Assembly: GCF_026626305.1 (NCBI RefSeq)
Contig: NZ_JAPNUE010000001.1
Location: 186,001-250,000, forward strand
DNA: 64,000 nucleotides
Source of the DNA: Frigidibacter sp. RF13
Lineage (GTDB): Bacteria > Pseudomonadota > Alphaproteobacteria > Rhodobacterales > Rhodobacteraceae
Reading direction: 5' to 3'
In this document: in pieces, positions 30,905 through 40,490 of the stretch
Layout of the letters: each line of letters opens with the position of its first letter
How positions within the stretch are numbered: the first letter of the stretch is position 1
Made by a program: the position numbers and the translations under genes
Notes under the pieces: generated by a model
The model's input: only the letters and a program-made list of their open reading frames with translations
Database searches by the model: none
What the model was told of the DNA's origin: nothing

Positions 30905-32086
30905 TCAGCGATACTTCACCGTTTCGATCTTGTTGTCCTTCACCTCGATCTCGCGGTAGTTGCCGGCCGATTCACCCGGTCCGATCAGTTCCACCGCCGA
31001 GCCGCCGACATAGTCGATGTCGCCGCCGCCATTGATGATCTCGAGCGCCTTCTTCAGTTCGCCCGGGTAGATCTTTTCGCCCGGCGCATTGGCCAGATCC
31101 ATGATCTTGGGCGCGTAGTCGGCCGAGTTGGTGGAATTGGCCGCGGCCATGGCAAGCAGCATCAGCGCCGCCGCGTCATAGCTTTCCGGCGTATAGGGCG
31201 AAGAGACGTCGAACGCGCCGCCCGACATGTCGCCGAGCGTCTTGAGCCCCGGCGAATCGTTGCCCGGAACCTGGCCGAACGAACCGTTCAGACCTTCCGG
31301 CACGTTCTGGGTGAGCGTGTCGGAGATCATGCCGCCCGGCAGTTCGAAGAGCGAGAAGGCCCCGGTATCGACCGAGGCGCGCAGGATGCCCGAGCCGCCC
31401 TGGTCGACGTAGCCGGCAACGACGAGGATGTCGCCGCCTGCCGCCGCGAGGGCAGCGACTTCGGCCGAGTAGTCAGCCTTGCCGTCTTCATGAGCGGCCG
31501 AGATGGTGACCGTGCCGCCCTGAGCCTCGAAGCCCTTCTGGATCGCTTCGGCAAGGCCCTTGCCATAGTCGGAGTTCGAATAGGTGATGGCGGCCGACTT
31601 GATGCCGCGCTCGGCCATGATCATGCCGGCGATCTCGCCTTCGCGTGCGTCCGAGGGCGCGGTGCGGAAGAAGAGGCCATTGTCCTCTGCCGTCGAAAGC
31701 GCGGGCGAGGTCGCCGAGGGCGAGATCATCGCGATGCCATTCGGAACGGCAACGTTGGACAGGACGGCGCCGGTCACGCCCGAACAGTCGGCGCCGACAA
31801 TCCCGGCAACCTTGTCCGAGGTGACAAGCTTTTCGGCCGCAGCGGTGGCGGCTGCGCTGTCGATGCAGGTCGAGTCGGCGCGGATGCTGGTGACGGTCGA
31901 GCCACCCATGAAGATGCCCGAATCCGACACTTCCTTCATCGCGGCTTCGGCAGCCGTCGCCATCGAACCGGTCAGCGATTCAATCGGGCCGGTGAAGCCG
32001 AGGAGAACGCCGATCTTGACTTCGTCCGCCGAAGCCACACCGGCAAAAAGTGCGCTCGCCGCCGTGGCAGCAAGAAGTTTTTTCAT
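30905..32086 (-). CDS. livJ: Periplasmic amino-acid binding protein (LivJ type)
   Basis: 393-aa Peripla_BP_6 protein with a signal peptide (MKKLLAATAASALFAGVASA). The mature protein starts near DEVKIGVLLGFTGPIESLTG. A Cys pair (ADSTCIDS and VGADCSGV) probably forms a disulfide. YSNSDYGKGLAEAIQKGFEA is the usual hinge/ligand segment. The ATG at 32086 follows a GGGAGTG site; an ORF start eight codons earlier is less likely. It is the first gene of the liv operon and the main determinant of substrate choice, which sequence alone does not reveal. Confidence 0.93.
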   Translation of the reverse strand: MKKLLAATAASALFAGVASADEVKIGVLLGFTGPIESLTGSMATAAEAAMKEVSDSGIFMGGSTVTSIRADSTCIDSAAATAAAEKLVTSDKVAGIVGADCSGVTGAVLSNVAVPNGIAMISPSATSPALSTAEDNGLFFRTAPSDAREGEIAGMIMAERGIKSAAITYSNSDYGKGLAEAIQKGFEAQGGTVTISAAHEDGKADYSAEVAALAAAGGDILVVAGYVDQGGSGILRASVDTGAFSLFELPGGMISDTLTQNVPEGLNGSFGQVPGNDSPGLKTLGDMSGGAFDVSSPYTPESYDAAALMLLAMAAANSTNSADYAPKIMDLANAPGEKIYPGELKKALEIINGGGDIDYVGGSAVELIGPGESAGNYREIEVKDNKIETVKYR

Positions 32087-32272
32087 TTGATCACTCCCAT
32101 GTTGGACCAATGTCCTGCGTCAGAACCTAATCCGGGATTCCCGAAAAGCAATCGGAATATCCCCCGGAACTTCCTTCCCTTGGCGGCACCTTGCAGTGCG
32201 CTTCAGTCATTTTTTATTTTGAACTTAAAATATCTGTGCGCCGAGATCAAGCGGGAAAATCGCAGGCCGTGC

Positions 32273-33292
32273 TCAGATGGAAAGACGCGTCGCGCCGGGT
32301 TTGCCGAAGCTGCCACGCTCGCGGTAGGGCGTGGTCTGGTAATGCGCGCGGTAACATTTGGAGAAGTGCGAGGGGCTGGCAAAGCCGCAGGCAAGCGCCA
32401 CGTTGATCACGCTCATGTCGGTCTGCATCAAGAGGTTGCGGGCCTTCTGCAGGCGCAGTTCCATGTAATAGCGCTTGGGCGAGCGGTTGAGGTAGCGGCG
32501 GAACAGCCGTTCAAGCTGCCGGGTCGACATGCCGACATCATCTGCAAGCGTCGCCGGGCTGATCGGATCCTCGATATTGGCCTCCATGATCTGGATGACC
32601 TGGCTGAGCTTGGGGTGGCGCACGCCGATCCGGGTCGGCACCGACAGGCGCTGGGTGTCCTGATCGGTGCGGATCGAACTGTAGATAAGCTGGTCCGCGA
32701 CCGAATTGGCCAGATCCTCGCCGTGGTCCTGGGCGATGATCTTCAGCATCAGGTCGAGCGAGGATGTGCCGCCCGCCGTGGTCATCCGGTTGCCGTCTAT
32801 CACGAAGACCGATTTCGTCAGGCGGACCTCTTCGAATTCCTCGAGGAACGCATCCTGATTTTCCCAGTGGATGGTGGCCTTCTTGCCGTCGAGAAGCCCG
32901 GCCTTCGCCATCGTGTAGCTGCCGGTGCAGATGCCGCCGATGCTGACCCCGCGCCTTGCCTCGCGGCGCAGCCAGTTGAGCACGGGCTTGGTGGTAGCTT
33001 TCTGGACGTCGATCCCGCCGCAGACCAGAAGCGTATCCTCGCGGTCGATCTCTTCCAGCCCCATGTCGAGATGGAAGGAGGCGCCGTTCGAGCAGGAAAC
33101 GTCGCGCCCGTTCTCACCTGCGAGGCGCCAGCTGTAGGCCGACTTGCCAAGCATACGGTTGGCAAGCCGCAGCGGTTCGATGGCGCCCGCGAAAGAGATC
33201 ATGGTGAAGCGATCGAGAAGCAGGAAGACGAAACGGCGCGTTGGCACGCCGTCGCTCGTTTCCTTCTTGGCGCGCGAAGTGGCCACCTGCAT
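32273..33292 (-). CDS. GlxA-family AraC-type transcriptional regulator
   Basis: About 339 aa: an N-terminal DJ-1/PfpI-like (GATase1-like) domain (RRFVFLLLDRFTMISFAGAIEPLRLANR, with GGICTGSYTMAKAGLL at the nucleophile elbow) and a C-terminal AraC helix-turn-helix pair (TLADDVGMSTRQLERLFRRYL and VALACGFASPSHFSKCYRAHY). Regulators of this architecture (GbdR, CdhR, ArgR of pseudomonads) respond to glycine betaine, carnitine or arginine. All three themes fit genes in this window, but the target is not known. The gene lies upstream of livJ on the same strand with a 186-bp gap, so regulation of liv is one possibility. The start could also be a GTG at 33322. Confidence 0.88.
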   Translation of the reverse strand: MQVATSRAKKETSDGVPTRRFVFLLLDRFTMISFAGAIEPLRLANRMLGKSAYSWRLAGENGRDVSCSNGASFHLDMGLEEIDREDTLLVCGGIDVQKATTKPVLNWLRREARRGVSIGGICTGSYTMAKAGLLDGKKATIHWENQDAFLEEFEEVRLTKSVFVIDGNRMTTAGGTSSLDLMLKIIAQDHGEDLANSVADQLIYSSIRTDQDTQRLSVPTRIGVRHPKLSQVIQIMEANIEDPISPATLADDVGMSTRQLERLFRRYLNRSPKRYYMELRLQKARNLLMQTDMSVINVALACGFASPSHFSKCYRAHYQTTPYRERGSFGKPGATRLSI

Positions 33293-33404
33293 AATGCGAC
33301 CTGTTTCTGTCGTTTTGCGCACCTAACACCTGAACGGGTCCGCGCGCAAGGATGTTTCGCGGCGTTTGATGGTCGGTTTTCGATTATTTTATGCGGCTAT
33401 CTGT

Positions 33405-33433
33405 TTGCGTCTCTTCCTGCCCGCCTCTATAAG
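33405..33433 (+). promoter_or_regulatory. Predicted promoter of the DAHP synthase gene
   Basis: TTGCGT (33405-33410) and TATAAG (33428-33433) with a 17-bp spacer. The leader to the ATG at 33472 would be about 32 nt and includes a GAGGG ribosome site. Confidence 0.55.
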
Positions 33434-33471
33434 GCAAGGCCGTTATCGCTAAAGAGAGATCGAGGGTTAAG

Positions 33472-34842
33472 ATGACGAAGGGCTGGACCAAATCCGACTG
33501 GCGCACGAAGCCGCGGGTGCAGATGCCCGATTATCTGGATCAGGCCGGGTTGAAGGCGGTCGAGGCGACGCTTGCGAAGATGCCGCCTCTGGTCTTCGCG
33601 GGTGAGGCGCGCAAGCTGAAGCGGACGCTGGGTGAGGTGGCTGCGGGCCGGGCATTCCTGCTCCAGGGCGGCGATTGCGCGGAAAGCTTTGCCGAGTTTT
33701 CGGCCGACAATATTCGCGACACGTTCAAGGTCATCCTGCAGATGGCGATCGTGCTGACCTGGGGCGCGAAGGTTCCGGTCGTCAAGATCGGCCGCGTCGC
33801 GGGCCAGTTCGCCAAGCCGCGTTCGGCCCCGACCGAAGTGATGGGCGGCGTCGAATTGCCCTCCTACCGCGGCGATATCATCAACGGCTTCGACTTCACC
33901 GAAGCGGCGCGCGTGCCCGATCCGTCGCGCATGCTTCAGGCCTATACCCAGGCCGCCGCCTCGCTGAACCTGCTGCGCGCCTTTTCGACCGGGGGCTATG
34001 CCGATATCCACCGGGTGCAAAGCTGGATTTCGTCCTTCACCGACGAGGCGGACGCCAAGCGCTATCGCGAGATCGCGGTCCGCATTCAGGACGCGATGGA
34101 TTTCATGGCCGCCGCAGGCGTCACCTCGGAAACCGCGCACGAACTGGGCACGGTCGATTTCTATACCAGCCACGAGGCGCTGCTGCTGGAATATGAAGAG
34201 GCGCTCTGCCGGATCGACTCCACCACCGGCCTGCCGGTCGCGGGCTCGGGCCACATGATCTGGATCGGTGACCGCACGCGGCAGCCCGACGGCGCGCATG
34301 TGGAGTTTTGCCGGGGCGTCCAGAACCCCATCGGGATGAAATGCGGACCGTCGACCAGCGCCGACGATCTGAAAGTGCTGATGGCAAGGCTCAACCCGGA
34401 GAACGAGGCCGGGCGCCTGACGCTGATCGCGCGTTTCGGCGCGGGCAAGGTCGGCGACCACCTGCCGCGCCTCATTCGTGCGGTGCAGGAGGAAGGCGCC
34501 AATGTCGTCTGGTCCTGCGACCCGATGCACGGCAACACGATCAAGTCGGCCTCGGGCTACAAGACCCGGCCGTTCGAAAGCGTCCTGCGCGAGGTGCGGG
34601 AGTTCTTCAGCGTCCACAAGGCCGAGGGCACGATCCCCGGCGGCGTGCATTTCGAGATGACCGGCAAGGATGTGACCGAATGCACCGGCGGCGTGCGCGC
34701 GGTGACCGACGAGGATCTGTCGGACCGCTATCACACGGCCTGTGATCCGCGTCTCAATGCCAGCCAATCACTGGAACTGGCCTTCCTTGTCGCCGAGGAA
34801 CTGCAGGACCGCCGCGCCATCGCCCGCGCCGCCGGGATGTGA
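33472..34842 (+). CDS. aroG: 3-deoxy-7-phosphoheptulonate synthase, class II (plant/actinobacterial type)
   Basis: First step of the shikimate pathway: PEP plus erythrose-4-phosphate to DAHP. The 456-aa protein is the class II type, with the active-site segments [47 protein letters not shown] and [19 protein letters not shown]. Class II AroG is common in Rhodobacterales. It stands alone with its own promoter. No regulatory N-terminal extension comparable with the mycobacterial enzyme is evident. Confidence 0.95.
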   Translation: MTKGWTKSDWRTKPRVQMPDYLDQAGLKAVEATLAKMPPLVFAGEARKLKRTLGEVAAGRAFLLQGGDCAESFAEFSADNIRDTFKVILQMAIVLTWGAKVPVVKIGRVAGQFAKPRSAPTEVMGGVELPSYRGDIINGFDFTEAARVPDPSRMLQAYTQAAASLNLLRAFSTGGYADIHRVQSWISSFTDEADAKRYREIAVRIQDAMDFMAAAGVTSETAHELGTVDFYTSHEALLLEYEEALCRIDSTTGLPVAGSGHMIWIGDRTRQPDGAHVEFCRGVQNPIGMKCGPSTSADDLKVLMARLNPENEAGRLTLIARFGAGKVGDHLPRLIRAVQEEGANVVWSCDPMHGNTIKSASGYKTRPFESVLREVREFFSVHKAEGTIPGGVHFEMTGKDVTECTGGVRAVTDEDLSDRYHTACDPRLNASQSLELAFLVAEELQDRRAIARAAGM

Positions 34843-34863
34843 ACCGGCACTGCGGTCCGAGCC

Positions 34864-34946
34864 TCCTCGAGCACTTCGTGCACTCGTCGGGCGCGCTCCG
34901 GCGAGGCGTGCATGAAATGCTCGACGAATCCTGCGGCGCGTGGGGC
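34864..34946. repeat. GC-rich hairpin-repeat element after aroG
   Basis: Two short hairpins, GCAC-TTC-GTGC and GCAT-GAA-ATGC, sit in a tandem imperfect repeat whose units end in CTCGTCGG...GCGCG and CTCGACGA...GGCGCG. The downstream piece (GAAATGC, then ACGAA, then TCCT) resembles the region at 37843, also after a plus-strand gene meeting a minus-strand gene. A member of a dispersed intergenic family is likely but not proven. Confidence 0.35.
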
Positions 34947-34954
34947 AGGGTCGG

Positions 34955-35614
34955 CTATTCGCCCGATTTCACCAGCCTCAGATGGCTGCGGTCGCGTCCC
35001 GGTCGGGGCACATAAGGGATCTGGCTTTCGGCAAAGCCACGGGCAAGTGCAGGTGGCGGGGCGGAGCGTTCGGTCGGGCGCCCTTCGACAATCGGTGTGA
35101 CCCGCGCTGCCGATATATCGAACCGACGCGGCGCCCGGCCGATCAAGCCTTCAGCCACCAGACAGCCAAGCGCGCGGCTGATATCGCCAAGATCGCTTTG
35201 CAAAGGCAGAAGCACAAGCCGTGCCGTCAGTGGCGGGCGACCGAAGCCGGTTTCACCGGTCAGGTCCAGTTCCGCGATCTGCGGCAGGCGGAAGACGCCC
35301 TCGATCATCTCGGCCAGCTCGGCCCGGCCTCCAGGTGTGAAGAGCGCCGAGAAGGGCATGCCGCGCACCTCCATCCCCATCAGCTCGCTGAGCGCCTTCC
35401 CCGAGAGGCGGAAGCGCGCCACCTGCGGCGCGATCCGTTCAAGGATGAAGGCCTGTTCCAGCGCGCGTTCGATGCCGCGCGGGTCTATCTCTGAACGCAA
35501 GGGCACCCTGCGACCATTCCGCAGTGCCTCCCAATAGGCCCTCACTTCGGAAATCCGGGCGTACTGCATCTCGGTCCTGACATGCGCGAAGGGTACGATA
35601 TTATCCTGATCCAT
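34955..35614 (-). CDS. PAS-domain protein (PAS_5 type)
   Basis: 219-aa protein dominated by an N-terminal PAS-like domain (about residues 15-150: EVRAYWEALRNGRRVPLRSEID, then FRLSGKALSELMGMEVRGMPF). This arrangement matches the PAS_5 family widespread in Rhodobacteraceae and Rhizobiales, thought to be stand-alone sensor or adaptor proteins. The C-terminal part is Pro/Arg-rich with no output domain. A TTG two codons earlier is possible, but ATG 35614 is preferred. The ligand is unknown. Confidence 0.8.
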   Translation of the reverse strand: MDQDNIVPFAHVRTEMQYARISEVRAYWEALRNGRRVPLRSEIDPRGIERALEQAFILERIAPQVARFRLSGKALSELMGMEVRGMPFSALFTPGGRAELAEMIEGVFRLPQIAELDLTGETGFGRPPLTARLVLLPLQSDLGDISRALGCLVAEGLIGRAPRRFDISAARVTPIVEGRPTERSAPPPALARGFAESQIPYVPRPGRDRSHLRLVKSGE

Positions 35615-35758
35615 GACCAATCCATGTGCCGTGCGGTATCTCGAATGCTCCGGTCCGCGTTGCCCAAGGAGTCAGGCTTTGTTAACCCTAGAACCGGAAA
35701 GATTACTCAAGTGTTAATCTACACAATTTTAGCGAGCATGGGGGCGCGAAAGTGTTAA

Positions 35759-36661
35759 ATGGTTAAAGGCACGCTCAATTCGATGACCGGCTTTGCCGCC
35801 CGGCGCGGCGAAGGGGCGGGCGCAAGCTGGACCTGGGATATCCGGTCGGTGAACGGCAAGGGGTTCGATCTGCGCCTGCGCCTGCCGGACGGGATCGAGG
35901 GGCTGGAATCGGCGGTGCGTACTGCAGTCTCCGCCCGGGTCGCGCGCGGCAATGTCAGCGTCACCCTGCGCCTGACGCAGGAAGCGTCGGCCGATAGCTA
36001 CAGAGTTAACGAACCCGCGCTGCATGCGGCGCTTGCCGCCCTTGGCCGGGCGGAGGCCGCAGCCCGTGCGGCGGGGTTCGAGACGCGCGCCCTGTCGCCC
36101 GCTGACATTCTGGGCGTGAAGGGCGTTCTCGACACGAATGGCGGCAACGAAGAACAGGCAAAGGTGCTGCCAGCGCTTCTCGCCGATCTGGATGGCGCGC
36201 TCGCAGATTTTGCCACGACACGCGCGCAGGAAGGTGCAGCGCTCGCCAGCGTTATTTCATCTCAGGCCGACCGGATTGCGACACTGGTCGGCGAAGCGGG
36301 CCGGGCGGCCGAGGCGCGGCGCCCACAGATGGAAGCGACCCTCGGCGAAAATCTTGCGCGCGTCCTCGCGGGCGCGGGCGAGGCCGACCCCAACCGCGTC
36401 GCGCAGGAATTGGCGCTGCTGGTGGTAAAGGCTGACGTGACCGAGGAACTGGACCGCCTGTCGGCCCATATCGTGGCAGCGCGGAAGCTTCTTGCCGACG
36501 GCGGCGCGGTCGGCAAAAGGTTCGACTTCCTGATGCAGGAATTCATGCGCGAGGCCAATACGCTCTGTTCGAAGTCCGGCAATGTCGAGCTGACGCGGAT
36601 CGGACTTGACCTCAAGACCCTCATCGACCAGATGCGCGAACAGGTTCAGAACGTGGAATGA
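35759..36661 (+). CDS. yicC: YicC-family endoribonuclease
   Basis: 300-aa protein of the YicC family. It opens with [21 protein letters not shown] and a conserved core [19 protein letters not shown], and ends with the highly conserved C-terminal block [23 protein letters not shown] followed by [18 protein letters not shown]. coli YicC is reported to be an RNase; the role here is inferred from the family. It overlaps gmk by 4 bp, a near-universal pairing in proteobacteria. Confidence 0.95.
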   Translation: MVKGTLNSMTGFAARRGEGAGASWTWDIRSVNGKGFDLRLRLPDGIEGLESAVRTAVSARVARGNVSVTLRLTQEASADSYRVNEPALHAALAALGRAEAAARAAGFETRALSPADILGVKGVLDTNGGNEEQAKVLPALLADLDGALADFATTRAQEGAALASVISSQADRIATLVGEAGRAAEARRPQMEATLGENLARVLAGAGEADPNRVAQELALLVVKADVTEELDRLSAHIVAARKLLADGGAVGKRFDFLMQEFMREANTLCSKSGNVELTRIGLDLKTLIDQMREQVQNVE

Positions 36662-37308
36662 CGATGCAGCGTCAGATGCAAAGACGGGGTCTCCTTCTTA
36701 TCCTCTCGTCACCGTCGGGGGCGGGAAAGTCGACCCTGTCGAAACGGCTGATGGCCTGGGACACGACGTTGAAATTCTCGGTCTCGGCCACAACGCGTGC
36801 GCCGCGCCCGGGCGAGGTGGACGGTAAGGATTACTATTTCAAGGGCCGCGCCGAGTTCGAGGCGATGGCAGCCTCCGGCCAGATGCTCGAACATGCCGAG
36901 GTTTTCGGCAATCTTTATGGCTCGCCCCGTGCACCGGTGGAAGCGGCGATGAGCGAGGGCCGCGACACGCTTTTCGACATCGACTGGCAGGGCGGTCAGC
37001 AGATCAAGCAGGCAATGGCGAGCGATGTCGTTTCGATCTTCATCCTGCCGCCGTCGATTGCCGAACTGGAACGGCGCCTCAGGACACGCGGGCAGGACAG
37101 CGACGAGGTGATCCGCGGCCGGATGGCGAAAAGCGAGGCCGAGATCAGCCATTGGGCCGAATATGACTATGTGCTGATCAATGATGACCTCGACAAGGCC
37201 GAGGCGGAGCTTAAGACCATCGTCACCGCCGAGCGGCTGCGCCGCGACCGTCAACCCGGCCTGTCGGAGTTCGTACGCGGTCTGAACCGGGAGTTCGATA
37301 CCAGATGA
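36658..37308 (+). CDS. gmk: Guanylate kinase
   Basis: Phosphorylates GMP to GDP. The 216-aa protein has the P-loop [16 protein letters not shown], the GMP-binding [21 protein letters not shown] and the lid region [19 protein letters not shown]. It is coupled at both ends by 4-bp overlaps (yicC upstream, the gamma-carbonic-anhydrase-like gene downstream). Initiation at ATG 36658 is preferred to the ATG two codons later because of the overlap pattern. Confidence 0.97.
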   Translation: MTMQRQMQRRGLLLILSSPSGAGKSTLSKRLMAWDTTLKFSVSATTRAPRPGEVDGKDYYFKGRAEFEAMAASGQMLEHAEVFGNLYGSPRAPVEAAMSEGRDTLFDIDWQGGQQIKQAMASDVVSIFILPPSIAELERRLRTRGQDSDEVIRGRMAKSEAEISHWAEYDYVLINDDLDKAEAELKTIVTAERLRRDRQPGLSEFVRGLNREFDTR

Positions 37309-37823
37309 TCTATGCGCTTGACGGTATCCGCCCCGAGATCGGCCGCGATGTCTGGATCGCGCCGGCCGCCCATGTGATCGGCAAGGTGGCGCTGGAGGAT
37401 GAGGTCGGCATCTGGTTCGGCGTCACGATCAGGGGCGACAACGAGCTGATCCGCATCGGACGCGGGTCGAACGTGCAGGAAAACTGCGTGCTTCATACCG
37501 ACATGGGCTTTCCTCTGACCGTGGGCGCCGATTGCACCATCGGCCACAAGGCGATGCTGCATGGCTGCACCATCGGCGACGGGACGCTGATAGGCATGGG
37601 GGCGACGATCCTCAACGGCGCGGTGATCGGGTCTGGCTGCCTGATTGGCGCGGGCGCTCTGGTGACCGAGGGCAAGCATATCCCCGACGGCAGTCTGGTG
37701 ATGGGCGCGCCGGGCCGGGTGGTGCGCGAACTGGACGCGGAGGTGCGCGCGCGGCTTCTGAAATCGGCCGAAGGCTACCGCACCAATGCCCGCCGCTTCG
37801 CGGCCGGCCTGCGCGACATCTGA
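37305..37823 (+). CDS. Gamma-carbonic anhydrase-like hexapeptide-repeat protein
   Basis: 172-aa left-handed beta-helix protein of the YrdA/PaaY/CaiE group. Isoleucine-patch hexapeptides run from about residue 15 to 135. The metal-binding region is [27 protein letters not shown], then [17 protein letters not shown], giving His residues at the trimer interface. A C-terminal helix follows [10 protein letters not shown]. Carbonic anhydrase activity is known for some relatives only. It is the third gene of the yicC-gmk operon. Confidence 0.9.
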   Translation: MIYALDGIRPEIGRDVWIAPAAHVIGKVALEDEVGIWFGVTIRGDNELIRIGRGSNVQENCVLHTDMGFPLTVGADCTIGHKAMLHGCTIGDGTLIGMGATILNGAVIGSGCLIGAGALVTEGKHIPDGSLVMGAPGRVVRELDAEVRARLLKSAEGYRTNARRFAAGLRDI

Positions 37824-37842
37824 CGCGGCGGCGGCCCGGGCC

Positions 37843-37893
37843 GCTCGTCGAGCCCTTGCGTGCTCTCCTCGCTGGAAATGCGCCTTACGAACC
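37843..37893. repeat. Possible second copy of the hairpin-repeat element
   Basis: Contains CTCGTCGAGC and, further on, GGAAATGCGCC..ACGAA..TCCT, in the same order as in the element at 34864-34946. It lies between the convergent carbonic-anhydrase-like and acylase genes. Similarity was judged by eye. Confidence 0.25.
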
Positions 37894-37896
37894 GTC

Positions 37897-40362
37897 CTAT
37901 GGTGTGAGCCGCGTGATCCCGGTCGCGGCCGCGCGCGCGAGCGCGGGGTCAAGCGACATGGGTACATAATCGCCGCGCCGCCATAGCTCGCTCAGATCGT
38001 CGTAATGGCGCGAAAGTGGATGGCCCGACTGGCCGGTCGAGATGATGAAGACTGAACTGTCGGGATCGGCGAAATCATAGACCCCGCGGTAGACCGGGCC
38101 GTTCATGTTCAGGAATGGCTCGGCAGGGTCGAGACCCATCATGCCGCGCATCAGCGTATGATCGCCGCCCGAGGTTGATTGCCTGAGATTGACGATCCAG
38201 CCGAGGAACGGCGCGAGGCCGAGCGTCGGGTGATCCTGCCGCGCCTCGTGCGCATCGCCCCAGCGCCAGCTTTCGATCTTCGACCCGTAGCGGCCTGTCA
38301 GGTCGAGAAGCGCATCGTCAAGCGCCAGCCGAGCGATATCGGTGCAGCTTTCTACCGGCGCCGATTGCATCACATCGCACCAGCGCGCCGCCCCGCCCAC
38401 ATCCTTGTAGACCCGCTCGATGAAAAGCGGCTCCACCCGGTGGAAGGCGTCGGCCAGGGGCCCGAGTTCGTCGCGGATGAGCCGCATCTGAAGCGCCTGC
38501 GACCAGGCGGCATAGATCAAGGGCTCTGGCAGATGTTCGTTCATGTCGCCGTCCCAGGCGGCGAGGAGGTCGAGCGCCTTCTGCCGCAGGCGTTCGGGCG
38601 TCCCTTCGGGCGCCGCCTCGCCGGTGAACCACAGGTCGCGGCCGATGAGCGGCAGGATGGTGCGGGCGTCGGTGGCATTGGTGTCGAGCTGCGCCGCGAT
38701 GAAGCTTTCGCGGCTGTGGACCTCGCGTTCCTGCATCAGCCTTGTCCAGCGCTGGACCCGCTGGCTGTCGCCCCAGTCGAAGCTGACATGGTTCGGGAAG
38801 TACAGGTCGACAAGCTTGCCGTTCGTGGTGCCTACGATCCCGCCCGCCGGGTCGAGGAAACGGGGATTGTCGGCGGCGGGCAGGCGGCCCGCCCAGCGGT
38901 TCGTTGTGACCCAGCCGGGAGAGGGCAGGCGGCCCTGCGACTGGCTATGCGCGTCGCGCGCCGGTAGCACACCGAAAAGCGCCATGCCGACACGGGACTT
39001 TTCAGCGAGTGTCACGGTCAGCGCGGGTGCGATCTGCTGTGCGCCCGCCGTCAGCGCCGCATTGATGGTCTTTGCCCGCATCAAGGCTATGGCCGCGCTC
39101 ATCGACGTGTCGGCGTCTGAAAGGCCGGTCCAGCCAAGCGCCATTACATGGCCTTTCGGCGTCACCGATTGCAGATCGTAATGACTGCCGGGCAGCACAG
39201 GGCCATTTGCCGACCAGCGGAGCGTCAACGTGATCGGTGCGGCGTCCTTGACGGTGACGATGGTCTTCTTAGTCTCGAACGGCGCCCAGCCTTCTGGCGT
39301 GCGGTAGCGGGAGGCGTCCGCCGGGTCCAGTTCTTCAAGGAACAAGTCCTGGTCATCCGCGTAAGAGGCCGCGATACCCCAGCCGAAAGCCTCGTTCCGC
39401 CCGGCGAGGATCGCGGGAACGCCGGGGATGGTGGCGCCGATGACGCCGCCCGAGGCAAGCTCCAGCCGGGCGAGATAGAAGGGCGCGGGCGCAGTGAAGG
39501 CCATGTGGGGATCGTTGGCAAGAAGCGCCCCGCCAGCGGCCGCCCGTCCGGGCGCCGCCGCCCAGGCGTTCGAGGCGCCTGCAATGTCGCGTGGCCGCAT
39601 CGCCAGAAGCGGATCGCGCGCCTCGTCATCGCCCGCATAGTGCAGCGCCGGATCCGGCAGAAGGCCGGGCGCAAGTGCCGCATAGGGGGGCAGGGCCGCG
39701 ACCGGTGGGCCGGGCACGGCAGGCATCAGATCGTCGGCCCAATCGGCCGACAGAAGCGACAGGCGCGCGCGCATGACCTCGTTTTGCAGTTGCGAGGTTT
39801 CCTGAAAGGCGAACAGCTTCATGAGCGCGATCGAATCTGCGGGCTGCCAGACGGCGATCTCGGCGGGGAAGAGGAAAAGTTCCGGTGCGCCGCGCCCGCG
39901 CGCCTCGCTGTTCACTGTCTCGATCCAGGCGTTCACCCCGCGCGCATAGGCGTCGAGCGCGACCCGTGTCGCATCGTCCTGCGCCGTGACCGACTTTACG
40001 GCCAGCCCGTAAAGATCGAGCCGTCGCATCAGCTCGTCGCTCTTCACCGTCCGTTCGCCGAAAACCTCCGAGAGCCGCCCCTGCACCGTCCAGCGCGCCA
40101 CCAGCATCTGCCAGAGCCGGTCCTGCGCATGGGCGTAACCGAGGGCGAAGAAAGTATCGGCATCGGTTTCGCCGAAGATATGCGGCACATCAGCCGTATC
40201 GCGCACGATCTCGACCGGTGCCGTGATGCCGGCCACCGTGCGCGCCTCGTCATAGTCCGGCAGCGAGCGTGAGGCGAAATAATAACCGCCCGTCGCGGCG
40301 AGGATCACCGCGAAGATCATCAGGGCGACAAGGCGGACGAGCCAGCGGAAGACAGAAACCAT
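37897..40362 (-). CDS. Penicillin acylase family (S45) Ntn-hydrolase
   Basis: 821-aa precursor with an N-terminal membrane anchor or signal (about residues 7-28), an A-chain (APVEIVRDTADVPHIFGETDADTFFALGYAHAQDRLWQM), a spacer, and the autoprocessing site GASNAWA, where S264 would become the catalytic N-terminal Ser of the B-chain. Typical B-chain motifs include LLANDPHMAF and RNEAFGWGIAASYADDQDLF. Family members cleave amides such as penicillins or acyl-homoserine lactones; the substrate here is unknown. It is a single gene with no obvious partners. The mmsB-like gene is transcribed away from its 5' end. Confidence 0.93.
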   Translation of the reverse strand: MVSVFRWLVRLVALMIFAVILAATGGYYFASRSLPDYDEARTVAGITAPVEIVRDTADVPHIFGETDADTFFALGYAHAQDRLWQMLVARWTVQGRLSEVFGERTVKSDELMRRLDLYGLAVKSVTAQDDATRVALDAYARGVNAWIETVNSEARGRGAPELFLFPAEIAVWQPADSIALMKLFAFQETSQLQNEVMRARLSLLSADWADDLMPAVPGPPVAALPPYAALAPGLLPDPALHYAGDDEARDPLLAMRPRDIAGASNAWAAAPGRAAAGGALLANDPHMAFTAPAPFYLARLELASGGVIGATIPGVPAILAGRNEAFGWGIAASYADDQDLFLEELDPADASRYRTPEGWAPFETKKTIVTVKDAAPITLTLRWSANGPVLPGSHYDLQSVTPKGHVMALGWTGLSDADTSMSAAIALMRAKTINAALTAGAQQIAPALTVTLAEKSRVGMALFGVLPARDAHSQSQGRLPSPGWVTTNRWAGRLPAADNPRFLDPAGGIVGTTNGKLVDLYFPNHVSFDWGDSQRVQRWTRLMQEREVHSRESFIAAQLDTNATDARTILPLIGRDLWFTGEAAPEGTPERLRQKALDLLAAWDGDMNEHLPEPLIYAAWSQALQMRLIRDELGPLADAFHRVEPLFIERVYKDVGGAARWCDVMQSAPVESCTDIARLALDDALLDLTGRYGSKIESWRWGDAHEARQDHPTLGLAPFLGWIVNLRQSTSGGDHTLMRGMMGLDPAEPFLNMNGPVYRGVYDFADPDSSVFIISTGQSGHPLSRHYDDLSELWRRGDYVPMSLDPALARAAATGITRLTP

Positions 40363-40490
40363 GGAAACCGGCCGGTTTGAGTGCAGCGCCCGAACCGGCG
40401 GGGTTGACGGAAGGGGCAGGGCGGTTAACTACGGCGTTTGAGGCCGATGCGCAATCGGGCGCGGCCACAGGATGGGAAGGACGGCGCGCA

